Assembly: GCA_027579435.1 (NCBI GenBank)
Contig: JANBPK010000020.1
Location: 31,819 to 95,818, forward strand
Direction: 5' to 3'
DNA length: 64,000 nt
From: Candolleomyces eurysporus
Taxonomy: Eukaryota > Basidiomycota > Agaricomycetes > Agaricales > Psathyrellaceae
Under the pieces are notes generated by a model. That model searched no databases. It saw only the letters and a program-made list of their open reading frames with translations, and was not told the origin of the DNA. Within the stretch, counting starts at the first letter, position 1, and every line of letters begins with the position of its first letter. This document shows, piece by piece, positions 1 through 10,600 of the stretch. Both the position numbers and the translations under genes were made by a program.

Positions 1-195
1 ATTTGTCGTTTTTCTATTTCATTTTTCTTGGATTTGTCTCTCGAACCGCCGTATTACCCCTTCTCAGATATTCCCGGCTGTACTTGTACATGTACCATCT
101 TCATCACCACGGTTGCGATATGCTATCGCATTTTTTTTTTTTTATATTCTCGATCGAAATAAGGCATCGTCAATGTTGTGTTGTCGACCCGACGC
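1..195 (+). repeat. Dispersed repeat, copy A (inverted partner at 60590-60783)
   Basis: This stretch reads almost base for base like the reverse complement of 60590-60783. Shared landmarks are a 'cccggctgtacttgtacatg' block, 'ccacggttgcgatatg' and 'aaggcatcgtcaatgttgtg'. I estimate 85-90% identity by eye, with a 6-nt indel and a variable T run. Similarity ends just after 'gtcgaccc'. The left end is cut by the window edge, so the full length is unknown. No convincing coding frame is visible. It may be a transposon end or the shared 3' flank of a gene family. Confidence 0.8.
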
Positions 196-1130
196 CCTTT
201 CCCCTCCTACTTCATCACGGGCTCACCCATATGTCTTTCCGTGTCATTTCATTTTCTCGACACTATCCGGCTTGCGGAACGCGGTTCTCCCCCCTCCTGA
301 ATGAATATTTGTTTCTCCATCGATTCTTGAATGAAGCACAAGCCTCATCTATATTTTGTATTTTGAATCCGAGCCGGCACACATCAGAAGATACTACTAT
401 TCGATTTTACAAGGGTGAGGATATTCGACATATCTGAGAGTAACGTGAAGGAACCCATGTATTGTACAAACGGTTACAAGAGGGTGTGTGAATATGCATT
501 TGAATATGCATAGTCGTGAGCTGAGGAAAGAATGTATGACTACCTCGATGTGGAGACTAGCAAGCGTCCAGGGGCTACGAGGGCGCAGAGCGAAGGAGAG
601 GGGGGTAANTTCATCGGGAGATCAAACGGCACAACCTTTTCTCTCCATATACTGCCTTATAATCTCCGTAGTCCGAGCCTACATGATCATATGAGTAGTC
701 TAACATGAAGTTCGGAACGAGGGTACGGGAGACGACGACAGTCAAAGAATTTCATGAGGAAGCTAACCCACCGTACAGTGCGTACCCTTGTGTGAGTTAA
801 TTGTGGCAACTCAATGGTCATTACCACATACAATGAGTGAATCCGTTGCGTACCATTCATAGAGTGAGTTAATCAACCGTCATTATAACTTCGACTGTCA
901 TGAGCCTACTCGAACTCGGAATACGTCAGATCTGAAGGGATTAGAAAGGAGATTGAGTGGCTTTACTTCACTTCCAACGACAGAATACCTCCACTTTGCG
1001 GATTGCCGGAATTTAGACCTCATCAATGCATCCACTCGAAACATTGTATCACCCAATATCACCCCACCAATGGCCTAACATGAGTTCTCTTTGTTTCGAG
1101 CCGCTTGATTGCCGCAAGGGAACTTCCGAC
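196..1130. other. Gene-free stretch
   Basis: I see no supported gene here. It holds an isolated N at 609 after a G run, and the flank repeat at 785-935 described separately. The last part is the promoter region of the F-box gene. Confidence 0.5.
785..935 (+). repeat. Degenerate direct repeat flanking the F-box gene, copy 1
   Basis: The order of matching words is the same here and at 3664-3845: 'gagttaa..gtggc', 'catcaccacat'-like, 'gagtgaatccgttg', 'cattcatagagtgagtt', 'aaccgtcatt', then 'ctcgaactcggaatac.tcagatct'. The copies differ by many substitutions and a roughly 25-nt insertion in copy 2. Copy 1 lies about 250-400 nt upstream of the F-box start codon, so it is part of a duplicated upstream region. 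Confidence 0.6.
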
Positions 1131-1133
1131 CAC

Positions 1134-1140
1134 TATATAA
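1134..1140 (+). promoter_or_regulatory. TATA box of the F-box gene
   Basis: A 'tatataa' heptamer lies 44 nt upstream of the ATG at 1184, within usual TATA-to-start distance for a fungal gene with a short leader. The stretch before the ATG is pyrimidine-rich and has no upstream ATG. Confidence 0.5.
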
Positions 1141-1183
1141 ACGCGTCCTTTGAGTTCTTTGAACCCAACGTCCATCTAGACTC

Positions 1184-3218
1184 ATGGACCCTGTCGTTAT
1201 CTCCCTTCTTCAGACGAACGATGCAGCTTCGCTTTCAGACGCGGCTCAAATCCGGCGGTTATTGAAAGAGGCCCTTGCTCTGGTCGCGGTTGTTGAAGAC
1301 GAATTCTCAGCGCTTGCACGAAAGCGGAACGCGCTTCAAACCTCAATTCGCAATTATGAAATTGTCTTAGCGCCCATCCGACTTCTTTCCACAGACATTT
1401 TGCAGTACATCTTCCTTCTCACACTCCCAGACGATCGGAACCCAGCAATGTCGTCAAAGGAGTCGCCACTGCTCGTCAGTCAGGTCTGTTCAACCTGGAG
1501 GCAGGCGGCGCTCACAGCTCCCCGCCTCTGGTCGAGGCTGCACATCCCTCTCATCCACAGCAAAGCCGCGCCGCATTCTGGAAAGTTGTTTCTCAGCTCT
1601 TTCATTGCCATCCGATGTCCTCAGCAGTGGGATGGGGAGGAGGAATATCTCACGGAGCATGATAATGGCCCTTCGAACTCCGAGTATGATCGGCATGTCC
1701 ACAAAGTCAACTCAGCTATGTCAAACCGCCGAGAAATGGTTGAGCAGTGGCTCAAGCGTGCAGGAATGACCGACCTTTCCATCTCGGTCGTAGAGGCGAC
1801 CGCTACTCTTGCCACCTCGCAATCGTCGGACACCCTTGAATTCGGCTCGTACCTTTCGTCGTTTAGATCAGAAGAACGTAGGGAGAGGTCGACTCCGAGT
1901 CGGCACAGCGTGGAGATCGTCGACATTCTTGTCAAGTATGCAAGCCAATTGGCCGTCTTGGACCTAGGCATCGCTCCTGAGCGTGCCAAACCGATTCTCG
2001 GGCTGCCACCCGCAAAGGTGCCGCGGCTCCGGTCCCTGAGGCTCTGGCACCCCGAATACCAGGGCATAGCTCCCAGCCAACACACCATTGTCAGCTCTCC
2101 CAATATCAAGTCCCTCAGGATTACCATTCCAGCTCCTGTCATCGCTGGTACAACAGTGCAATGGGGGAACCTCACCCATCTTGCGGTCACGATTCATACC
2201 GGGAATTGGGATCGGAACCCGAGGCTTTTACGTGAATTTCTCTCAGCATGCCAAAACCTTGTTGTCCTCAGCGTTCTCATTTCGAAGGCACAGGTTGTCA
2301 GCTCATCCCAGAATAGGGTAGTCAGTATCTCCTCTGCTCTTCACGTCCACTTCGGCCGAGCTGACAACTTGTATCCAACAGAGCTATCGTAGTCACTCCA
2401 GCAGCAATTTCGACTCGATCGTCCTTCCTCGACTGACGACCTTGGTTTGGGAAGACTGGAGCGAAGCTAGTGAACACGCGACACTCTTCCAGTACCTCTC
2501 TCTCCCCTCGTTGTTCGAGGTGAAGTGGACATTTACCCACTCTCAGGATCCGGTTTTCGCGAGCGATGGCGACGTCCATAATTTTGCCTTTGCGGACTTG
2601 TTGAAGCACTCTGGGCATGGCCTCCGGAAGATGGAGCTCAAAACGGCGGGACGCCGCTCGTTCGACTCTCTGTTCCGGTGCTTGAAATTCGCCCCTGGAA
2701 TCGAGACACTCCACTTGGAGATAGGTAGAGACAGAAGTTGCGGTGGATTGATCTTGGAGCGGGCAAGGGCGGAGGATGTATCGGTGTGGAAGGTGCTCTC
2801 CCTGCCCATCGCTGGTCAGGCCTCGCCAGATAAAGCTGGCTTTTCGCTCCAAGATACTCTCGATCTTCTTCTCCCCAAATTGACGTCTATTTCGTGCAAA
2901 TGCGATGCCCAAGACTTTGCAACACGTGATCTCCACCGGTTTATTCAGTCTCGCCGACAAGACCTAGCCCAACTGGATGCTTGCAAGCTCCAGAAGATCC
3001 ATATATCCTCGAAGAATCTTGGATCGTGGCTCGCCTCCTTGGCTCAAGAGCGGAGGGCCGACAGACAAAGAGAATTCTTGGAAGAGTTGACGACTGAGTT
3101 TGGAGTTGATGTTGAAGGGCTTCAGATGGATATTGAATGGCCTTGCCTCGAATTCGGTTCCGACGTAGCTTTCTCACCATCGTACGGTTTGGGAGACATG
3201 AAATTTGTGGATTGCTGA
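1184..3218 (+). CDS. F-box protein with LRR-like C-terminal region
   Basis: Two exons, 1184-2320 and 2382-3218, with a 61-nt phase-0 intron (GTCAGT...AACAG), give 657 residues. An N-terminal helical segment with a short coiled coil (residues about 20-60) is followed by an F-box-like motif around residues 62-115: 'LAPIRLLSTDILQYIFLLTL', then 'VSQVCSTWRQAAL' and 'APRLWSRLHI'. This arrangement is typical of the expanded F-box family of Agaricomycetes. The rest shows irregular leucine spacing like the LRR-type folds of these proteins. The family recruits substrates to SCF ubiquitin ligases; the substrate here is unknown. The start follows a TATA box, and decayed repeats flank the gene on both sides, suggesting a former tandem duplication. 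The intron is supported by the frame change and by the stop that would follow without it. Confidence 0.85.
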
Positions 3219-3663
3219 TTGGACAGGGATTCTCTTCGGGCATTTGGCCTTTTTTTTCCCCTGGGAACTCATCTCTGTTAGGATTTTTATCTCACCCTTT
3301 TGGCGTGAACTGTGTGTACTATCATCTTATACGATACTATTTGGATGGATCTGTAAGACTAGGTTGTGATATCTTGTAACGTGTACTACGCAACCATCTA
3401 ATTCTGTAAACACCGCTGCGTGCTTTGTTGTCCAGTCTGACGCGTGTTTTGTTCGTGACGTATGTGCGTGTGTGCTCTCTAAAGTTAGCAGGGCCTTGTA
3501 TAGACGACCAACCCTCGGTCCCGACGTCAACCATCTGTGCCTTTGACCCTTTGTCGTCGTAATGCTTGCTGAACGTTGCGTCCTTCCTAGCCTGGAAGTG
3601 AATGTCGACGGCTGGTGGATGCCCCTCAGAATCAGTTAGCGACGGCGTTTCGGTCTCACATGC

Positions 3664-3845
3664 GAATTAAATGTGGCGGAGTTGCGCCCAATAAGCATCA
3701 CCACATGAAATGAGGAGATTCGTTGGGCAACAGTCATTAGAGCGAGTTCATTAAACGTCATTTTGACTTGTACGCCTCGGGTTGTCGTTGACACGACGAC
3801 AATGTCGTCAGACTGCTCGAACTTGGAATACTTCAGATCTCAAGG
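3664..3845 (+). repeat. Degenerate direct repeat flanking the F-box gene, copy 2
   Basis: This is the second, more diverged copy of the repeat at 785-935, in the same orientation. Here no F-box gene follows downstream. That fits a duplicated promoter whose gene has been lost, or a spreading repeat. Confidence 0.55.
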
Positions 3846-4946
3846 CTATATCTTTACAAATGGTTCCTTCCTTTAGAGCGTCATGCATAGTAGCGAGGAA
3901 CGTTCGGGAGCAGAGGGACAAGGAGAATTCATGTGGTTCGAATGTCTCACAGTTCGTTCCGAGAGAAATACAGTCAAGAAATCGTACAAGAATCGGAGCT
4001 AGTGGGTTCCTCGGTATCTCCTTCCGCGTACTAGTCCGTAATATTGATTTTATCAAGGGTTAAATTGAATAAACACAAGTCGCATCAGTTGGGCAAAGCG
4101 AAGCTGTGCTTGGATTCTTACCTGGGCCAGCCGACTTTGCTCGTAGTTTCAGCTGTAGGAGAGAATGCCACGGACAGATATCTGGCCAGAGAAGAGCTGA
4201 GACTGAGAAATCGTCAGGCTCGAGGCAAGTCGTCCAGTTTGTTTGAAATGATACAGACAAACACTTGCAATGCCGAGCAAATGCGCCGCGGCGCGCGATG
4301 AATGGGGAACAGACTCCGATAACAAAAGCCGCGAAGAACGTTGCAGATGTGCACACTTGCAGGAAGGCGAGGCTCGTGCATGAGCAAATCACTTGGAAGA
4401 ACACGAGACTGTTATCAGAACGCAACGGGCCATACATAATGGGTGATTAGCTTCTGGTGGATCGCAGCGGAGAGTCCCCAACGCAGTCCGATTGGCACGA
4501 CAGGCTCAGTGATTGACACCGTCGGGAAGTGATTCTGCCAGGCAGTTCCATCAAAATTAACGAGAGGGCGCGGGAGAGAGCGAGCAGCGGCGGAGAACCG
4601 GAGAGCAGCGGCCAGACGACAAGAAAGCAGTCAACAAAAGACGACATTGAAGACGGGTATGGGATGCATTGTGGTGTTGCGAGGCAGAGAAGAAGACACG
4701 CAAAAGAAGAATAGCAATTAGCGCCCGAGACCGCGTGGAGGGCGTGGGAGCCGGGGATGTTGAACAGAGGGATTCCGTAAGGAGATAAGCTCCAGGCACT
4801 CCTGGTTTGTATTTTGTTCGTTGTGACACGAGGCAGCTGCTTTCTTGCGCTTCCTTTCCTCTTCCGTCCCCCGTGCGCCAACAGGACACGAGGCAGGCAG
4901 ACCTCAACCATCCTCCCTTTATCTTATCCTTTCCTCCGACTCCCCA
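3846..4946. other. Gene-free stretch, promoter side of the membrane protein gene
   Basis: Short open frames exist on both strands, but none shows codon patterns, domains or splice signals I can support. The last 150 nt are C/T-rich, as expected for the leader of the downstream gene. Confidence 0.45.
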
Positions 4947-7900
4947 ATGTCTGCCTCGTCCTCAGAACACGTCAACAAGTCCTCGTCGTCGCCTCATTCG
5001 CCCGAGTCGCCCCAGGACGCTCAGCAGGGTGCCTACCGGCCGTCATCAGCATCCCCCATCCCACCCACTGCCTTCCACTATGGTGGGACGTCGGCCACGA
5101 GAGAAGGCGCACCATCCCGCTCGTCCCGACACTCCGAGGGGTATCCAAGCTGGCTACCGCGCCGGCCCCCCGCCCCCGGCCCCAGCTAGCACCGTCGGCA
5201 CCAGCACACCCGCTCCGTTCGATCGTGACTACTTTGCCACGGACGAGGACCTGGACTTGGACGCTGAGATGCGGCATCTGGATGCCCAGTTCGACGAATT
5301 CGGCCAGCTCGACCGTCCACTGACCGGCACCGACGCGGACGAGGAAGAGGAGAGCCCGGTTGCACCGAATCCTCTCCTCCTGGGTGGACGCAAGGCCACA
5401 CCGCGTTCGGTGCGGATAGTCAACCTCGAGCGTGCACCGGCCGGGATGCAGATTACAGAGGAACCGAGGGCACCCAAAGCAGCTGCAGCTGCAGGACACG
5501 GACGTCCTCAGTCACATCCATCGTACGCTACTTCCTATGCGTATTGGAAAGGCCGCCAAAATCGCGTCTCGAGTGGGTCTACGGCTGTTGTACATCCCGG
5601 TGCTGCTGCTGCACCTCCGAGAGGGTGGATGCGGGGAAACAATCCGCAGACCATGTTCGACAGTGTCGCGAGCAGTTGGTTTCCTCCAGGTACGCTTTTG
5701 TTCTTTGTTTTTCGTTGACGACATCCCATGTTCTTACGATGACCCCTTGTTCTTTGTGCTTGCTGCTGTAGGCGCAGCCGATTCCCTCGAAGCCCGTCCC
5801 CGCCCGCGCTTCAACACTCGTGGATTGCATCTCGAGCTTCTCCGTAGTCCTTCCCCGTGGATGAAGGTTTATTACAGACTCTGGCCCTTGCTTGTGCTGG
5901 CACACTTGCCCCTTCAAACGTTTTTGGATTTCAATACAGCGTATATGCTCATCCAGTGCGTACATTTCTGTCGTTCGTATCTGTCCGAAAAAAGTTACCA
6001 ACAAAAGGTCCCATTGATAGGGTTAGCAAGTTCCCGTTACCAAATGCCACACCATCGTCTTCCAAAAACTGGGCATTAGGGGCTGCAGCGTACATCGGCT
6101 GCTGGCTCGTCTGGATCCTCGTGATCTTCGTCCTCCACGAGTTGGTCTACTCGTTTGCTCGGAGATGGAGAGTTCGTGAGTGCTGCGTTTCATAACCCCT
6201 GTTGATCTTTACCACCTGTGCTGACACACTCGATCTACCCGGCAGGTCGACCCCTCATCTTCCCGCTGTACATTTCTTCTGCCGGATACACTTTCGCCTG
6301 CATGAAGTCATTCAACACGTTCTGCTTCCTACAACACCTGAGGTGGACTGCGTTCGTCCCGATCTCTCCTGAAGTTCCGTCCGCGTCGACCTCGCCCCAT
6401 TCAAGCGTCGAAGACGGCATCCATAACGAGGAACACGACGATCCAGAAAAGGAGATCGAACGTGAAGTAGCACAGCAACAGGGTCACCACCACCGAACGG
6501 ACTCTGCTTCTTCCTCTGGATCTTCGGCGCAAGAAGACGACCCAGCCCTCGGACGACACCATCGCTCTCCGTCTTCCCCCCAGAATAGCAACAGCAAGAA
6601 AACCCCGCTCGACGTCAAATGGCGTAAAAACCTGAAACATACCAAACGGTTCTGGTCCCAGATCACTTGGCGAGATGGACTGGCGGAGACGTTCAACTTT
6701 TATTCACAGAACTTGCCCAACGTCGTGGTCTTGCTCCCTCGAGCTGGTCTGGCGTTGGGGCTGTTGTTGATGTTCAGTTCCTCGGTTAACGATTCTCCTT
6801 CGACTACGACTGTGGCCGCCTCAAGGAGGGACTCGACGTTCTTCAACCGGAATGGGATGTTGAGCAACTACGCTGAAGGCATTTTGTGGACCAACGTTGC
6901 TTGGGCTGCGTGGAGGACGGGTGTGCTGCTTGTCAGTTGGTAAGCCTCTTCACTTGTTTCAATATGAAATGAAATGAACTCCGGAGCTAATGTGTGCTTT
7001 TCAGGATCGGTCTCTGGATCCTCTCCGGCCACTCCTGCGCAGGAATCTGCGGTCCGCGGGATAAATGGGAAGAAGAAGAGCTGCACAGACTCTCAGCCTC
7101 GCTCCACCGGGCGCGCCGAGCACCCTACCCCACCGAAGAAGACGTCAAGGAGGGCAAAGGCCAGAACGCTCCTCGAGCCAACGGTCACAAGAAGACAACC
7201 TCCAAAACGCCCTTGGGTCCGCATAAGAGAAAGCCTAGTTGGTACAGCATGTCCAGCAGCGTAGACGACGATGACGATATCCTCCCATGGCAATGGCGCG
7301 AATGTACACGAGCCAGAGTTCAAGATGCTTGGGAGTTTTGCGTTGTTGGGGACGGAGGGCGACTCCGATGGGGTGTGGACCCTAAACGACTCTCGACGAT
7401 CCCTGCGTCCATGGACAGGCCTCCTAGTACTCCGCCCAAGAGCAAACGCCGCTTATCCGAGAAGGAAGGTGGAGGAGTAGACGATATGGATGTGCAGAAG
7501 GTTCTGGCTGCTGTTGGATTCCCGACGCCTGGTGTGCCGACTCCGGCGAAGAGGGGTGTGTTGAGGAAAGAGTTGTTCGAAGCTCCTAGTCCGACCAAGG
7601 GAGGAGGGGCGTCACCGGTCCTGGCTCCGCCCGCTATGCTCTCCGACCGTGATGACGACGACCGAGACGAGGATGGGGCTACAAGGAAATCTTCGCTCCC
7701 GCTTCTCAAACTCCCGTATCCGTTCGCTCAGCAGGGTAGTGGGTATGTCAGCTCAAAGGAGGGTGTGGCGGAGGGTAGCAGCATTGTACCGTTCCCAGCT
7801 GTGAAAGAGAAGAGCAGTTCGAAAAAGTCTTCGTCAAAGGGTTCCTCGGCCAAGAGCAACAGCACCAGCAGTTCGTCCGTTGACAAGTCCCATCACGATG

Positions 7901-10600
7901 AGGATGACGACGACGACGACGAAGACCATGATGGCGAGCAAGAGCCTGAAGGAGAGCGAGAGCCCTCTTCGTCTTCGCACAACTATTCTTCGGAATCCGG
8001 CTCCTCTTCCCCTGTCTCATCGCGGAACCGTCGTGCCCAATCTCACAACTCGGAAAGCAACTCCATGTCGTCCCTCGGTAACCCCATCCCGCCATCCAGC
8101 GCCGCCTTTGTCTCGCGTGGGTTCCCAAGTCCACCCAAGAGGCAGTACACCGTGTCTGGTGGGACTGCGTATACGGCTACCACGAGCGCCGCGACACAGG
8201 GCCACGGGCACAGGTCGAGCATCGGGTCTGCTGTCACCAACATCACTTCGACGAGCGGTGTGGGAGGGACGAGTGGCGAGAGGGGCGGATCGAGCGGTGC
8301 TAGTCCCATCGTTGCCCGAACGAGGTTCCCATTCTTGTCTGGACCCCCGGTGCCGTCTTCCCCTTCGTCTCCCGGTGGAACAGGGGTTGTGGGTATAGGA
8401 GCTACCGGCCCATCGACGCATTTCGGTGTTCATGGACGCAGGGTTACGATGCAGCATACNGGGAGGGACGACGACGAGCGGGACGACGAGCGGGCATTCG
8501 AGAGGGCTGAGCCATGCGAGCGGGTTTTCGGGACTGTCGGGTCTGAGTGCAGGGGTGGCGAGTGATCAGGGGTATGCAGCTAGCGGGAGCGGTGAGGGTG
8601 ATGTTGACCTGGACGTTGAGATGGAGATCGAGGAAGAGGCGGCTATGCATCAGCGGGATGCGACGATTACTGCGAGGGACAGGACGAGTTCGAACGAGAG
8701 TGGTGAGAGTGCGGGGAGTGGGGTGATTCCGATGCCGAGGAGGCATCCTCTTGCGGGACGGTCTAGGACTTCGCCTGCTGCCCCTGCTTCGGGTGTCTCG
8801 TCGGCATCTGAGAGCGGATCTGGTTCAGCCAATAGCAAAGCAAGCCGGACTAGGCCAGGCGGAATTGCGTTCCCGACTTCGGATGCGGAAAATACGACGA
8901 CGGAGCTGGGGATGGTGACTGGTTACGCGAGCGGGATGGGTATGGAGATGTTGTCGATTGAAGCGAGCGATTCTCTGGCCAGGAGGGTAAGAGAACGAGC
9001 GGTGAGGGGAGGGATTCCTGCGTATCATGATAACGATGACGATGACGATGAAAACGAAGACGAACATGATAACCAGCCTCGAGAGGCTGGAGGGAACGAT
9101 GATCAAGAAGAGCAAGATAACGACGACATGTATGTTGATGATGACGACAAGGACGACGTAGGCGAATTGGACGAGGAGACTCGAGGAGAGAGGGAAGATC
9201 GTGTTGGGTTGCTCAGCCTTAGTGTTTCACCTTCCGCCGCATCACTCCACCATTCACCACGCTCAAGCGCTCTCGCCGTCGACCAGCTCGGTCAACTCCT
9301 TCCTCGAGCTATTGCTGGATCGTCTAGTGACGTGTCTGGCGGTCGGAGGTCAAGGAGGAGCTCGGCAGCTGCCACTTCAAGACGCTCCAGGGAGTCGCTG
9401 GGTGCAAGCCCCAGTCGCTCTAGGCATAGCTCCTATGTGAGGAGCAACCGCACAAGCTTGGCTGCTCCTAGCTCGCCGAGTGCGATCACCGCAAGGAGGG
9501 ACAGTCTTCTGAGTGCTGCGAGGAGCCGAGCGAGTTCATTCGGTGTGCGAGTGCGAGAGCGAGCACAGAGCCTGATGCAGAGCGTTGTTGGTGGACCAGC
9601 TAGTGCGGGTGCAAGTGCGAGTGACGATAGGAGCGGTGTGCGAGAGAGGACGACAAGTGAAGTTGGTGGCAGTGGAGCCGGAAGACATCGCAGACTGGGC
9701 TCAGGAGATGCGAGCATGGTCAGCCACCCGGCTGTCGCCGCTCCGCCTATGACCATGCGAAGCGTCAGCGGGCAAAGTAAGGAGAGTAGCGGGAGCAGTG
9801 GGCAGAGTGCAGTGCAGCACCGAAGGGATTACGGCCAATTGCAGCATTTGGAAGATGACTACTCGTCTTCGGGCCATTCGAGGAACGGAAGTGTCGCAAG
9901 CCACGGAGAGAACTACACCTTCGGAAGACCAATTCCATTCTTGGACCGACCGCGATCCCGAGAGGAGGTGCCGCCTGTTCCTGAGTTGGAGCGTCATGAA
10001 GAGGTCCAAGAACCCGTTTCACCGCTCCCTGCTCCTCGCGAAAGGACGACGAGTGTAGCCCATTCTTCATCATCGTTTGGCGAAGAGCTCTTCTATTCTC
10101 CTACCAGCGCGACCCCGCTCCAGAGTGGCCTGACGACTCCCGTTCCTCGGGCACAGCAGCCGACATTCGAAGTTCAGCAAGGACAGCAGGAAGGTAATCT
10201 GGATGCCCCTTGGACTCAGAGCCTCTTGCAGCCTCCTGAGGAGCGATACGTTGGACGAGATCGTTCGCTGTCGCCTAGCTCTAATGATGGCTCCGGCTCC
10301 GGCTCGATGATGCTCAGCAGTGCGGCTGAGAGCTTCGTTACTGCCCCTGCGGATACCCGTTCAATGCTCACGATGACGACCACCACGGGAGGTGATAGGA
10401 GCGAAGTCGCAACGCTTACCGGTTCATGGGAGGAAAGACGAGGCAGTGGGTTTGTGGGTGCCTTCTTGAGTGGAACGTCGGCTGCTGCAGCTGCAACTGG
10501 CAGAGGGAGAGGAAGTAGGAGAGAAAGTGGGATGGTGGAGCGGGTGGGTGAGGATGGTGTGATGGGCGCCGGTGGATTGGGTGAAGGGAGGGTTGTGTAG
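4947..10600 (+). CDS. Large multi-pass membrane protein with a long Ser/Asp-rich tail, unknown function
   Basis: Exons 4947-5140, 5205-5689, 5772-5955, 6021-6175, 6246-6939 and 7005-10600 give 1768 residues once the N at 8460 is removed; before it frame 1 is open, after it frame 2. The Ser-rich N-terminus leads to an acidic stretch, then to about five hydrophobic segments near residues 240-600, for example 'GAAAYIGCWLVWILVIFVLH' and 'LFLM'-type helices before a 'GPRDKWEEEELHRL' loop. About 1100 residues follow that are low-complexity Ser/Gly/Asp/Arg-rich and look disordered, with Asp runs near 7910 and 9040. Introns 2-5 have clean GT/AG sites and phases. Intron 1 (5141-5204, GTATCC...CCAG) is GC-rich and less certain; translation could instead begin at ATG 5080 in the downstream frame. 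I do not recognise the family. Confidence 0.75.

Noticed and set aside
8017..8457. Minus-strand frames opposite the membrane protein tail
   Set aside because: Arg-rich shadow of the Ser/Gly codons of the sense gene.
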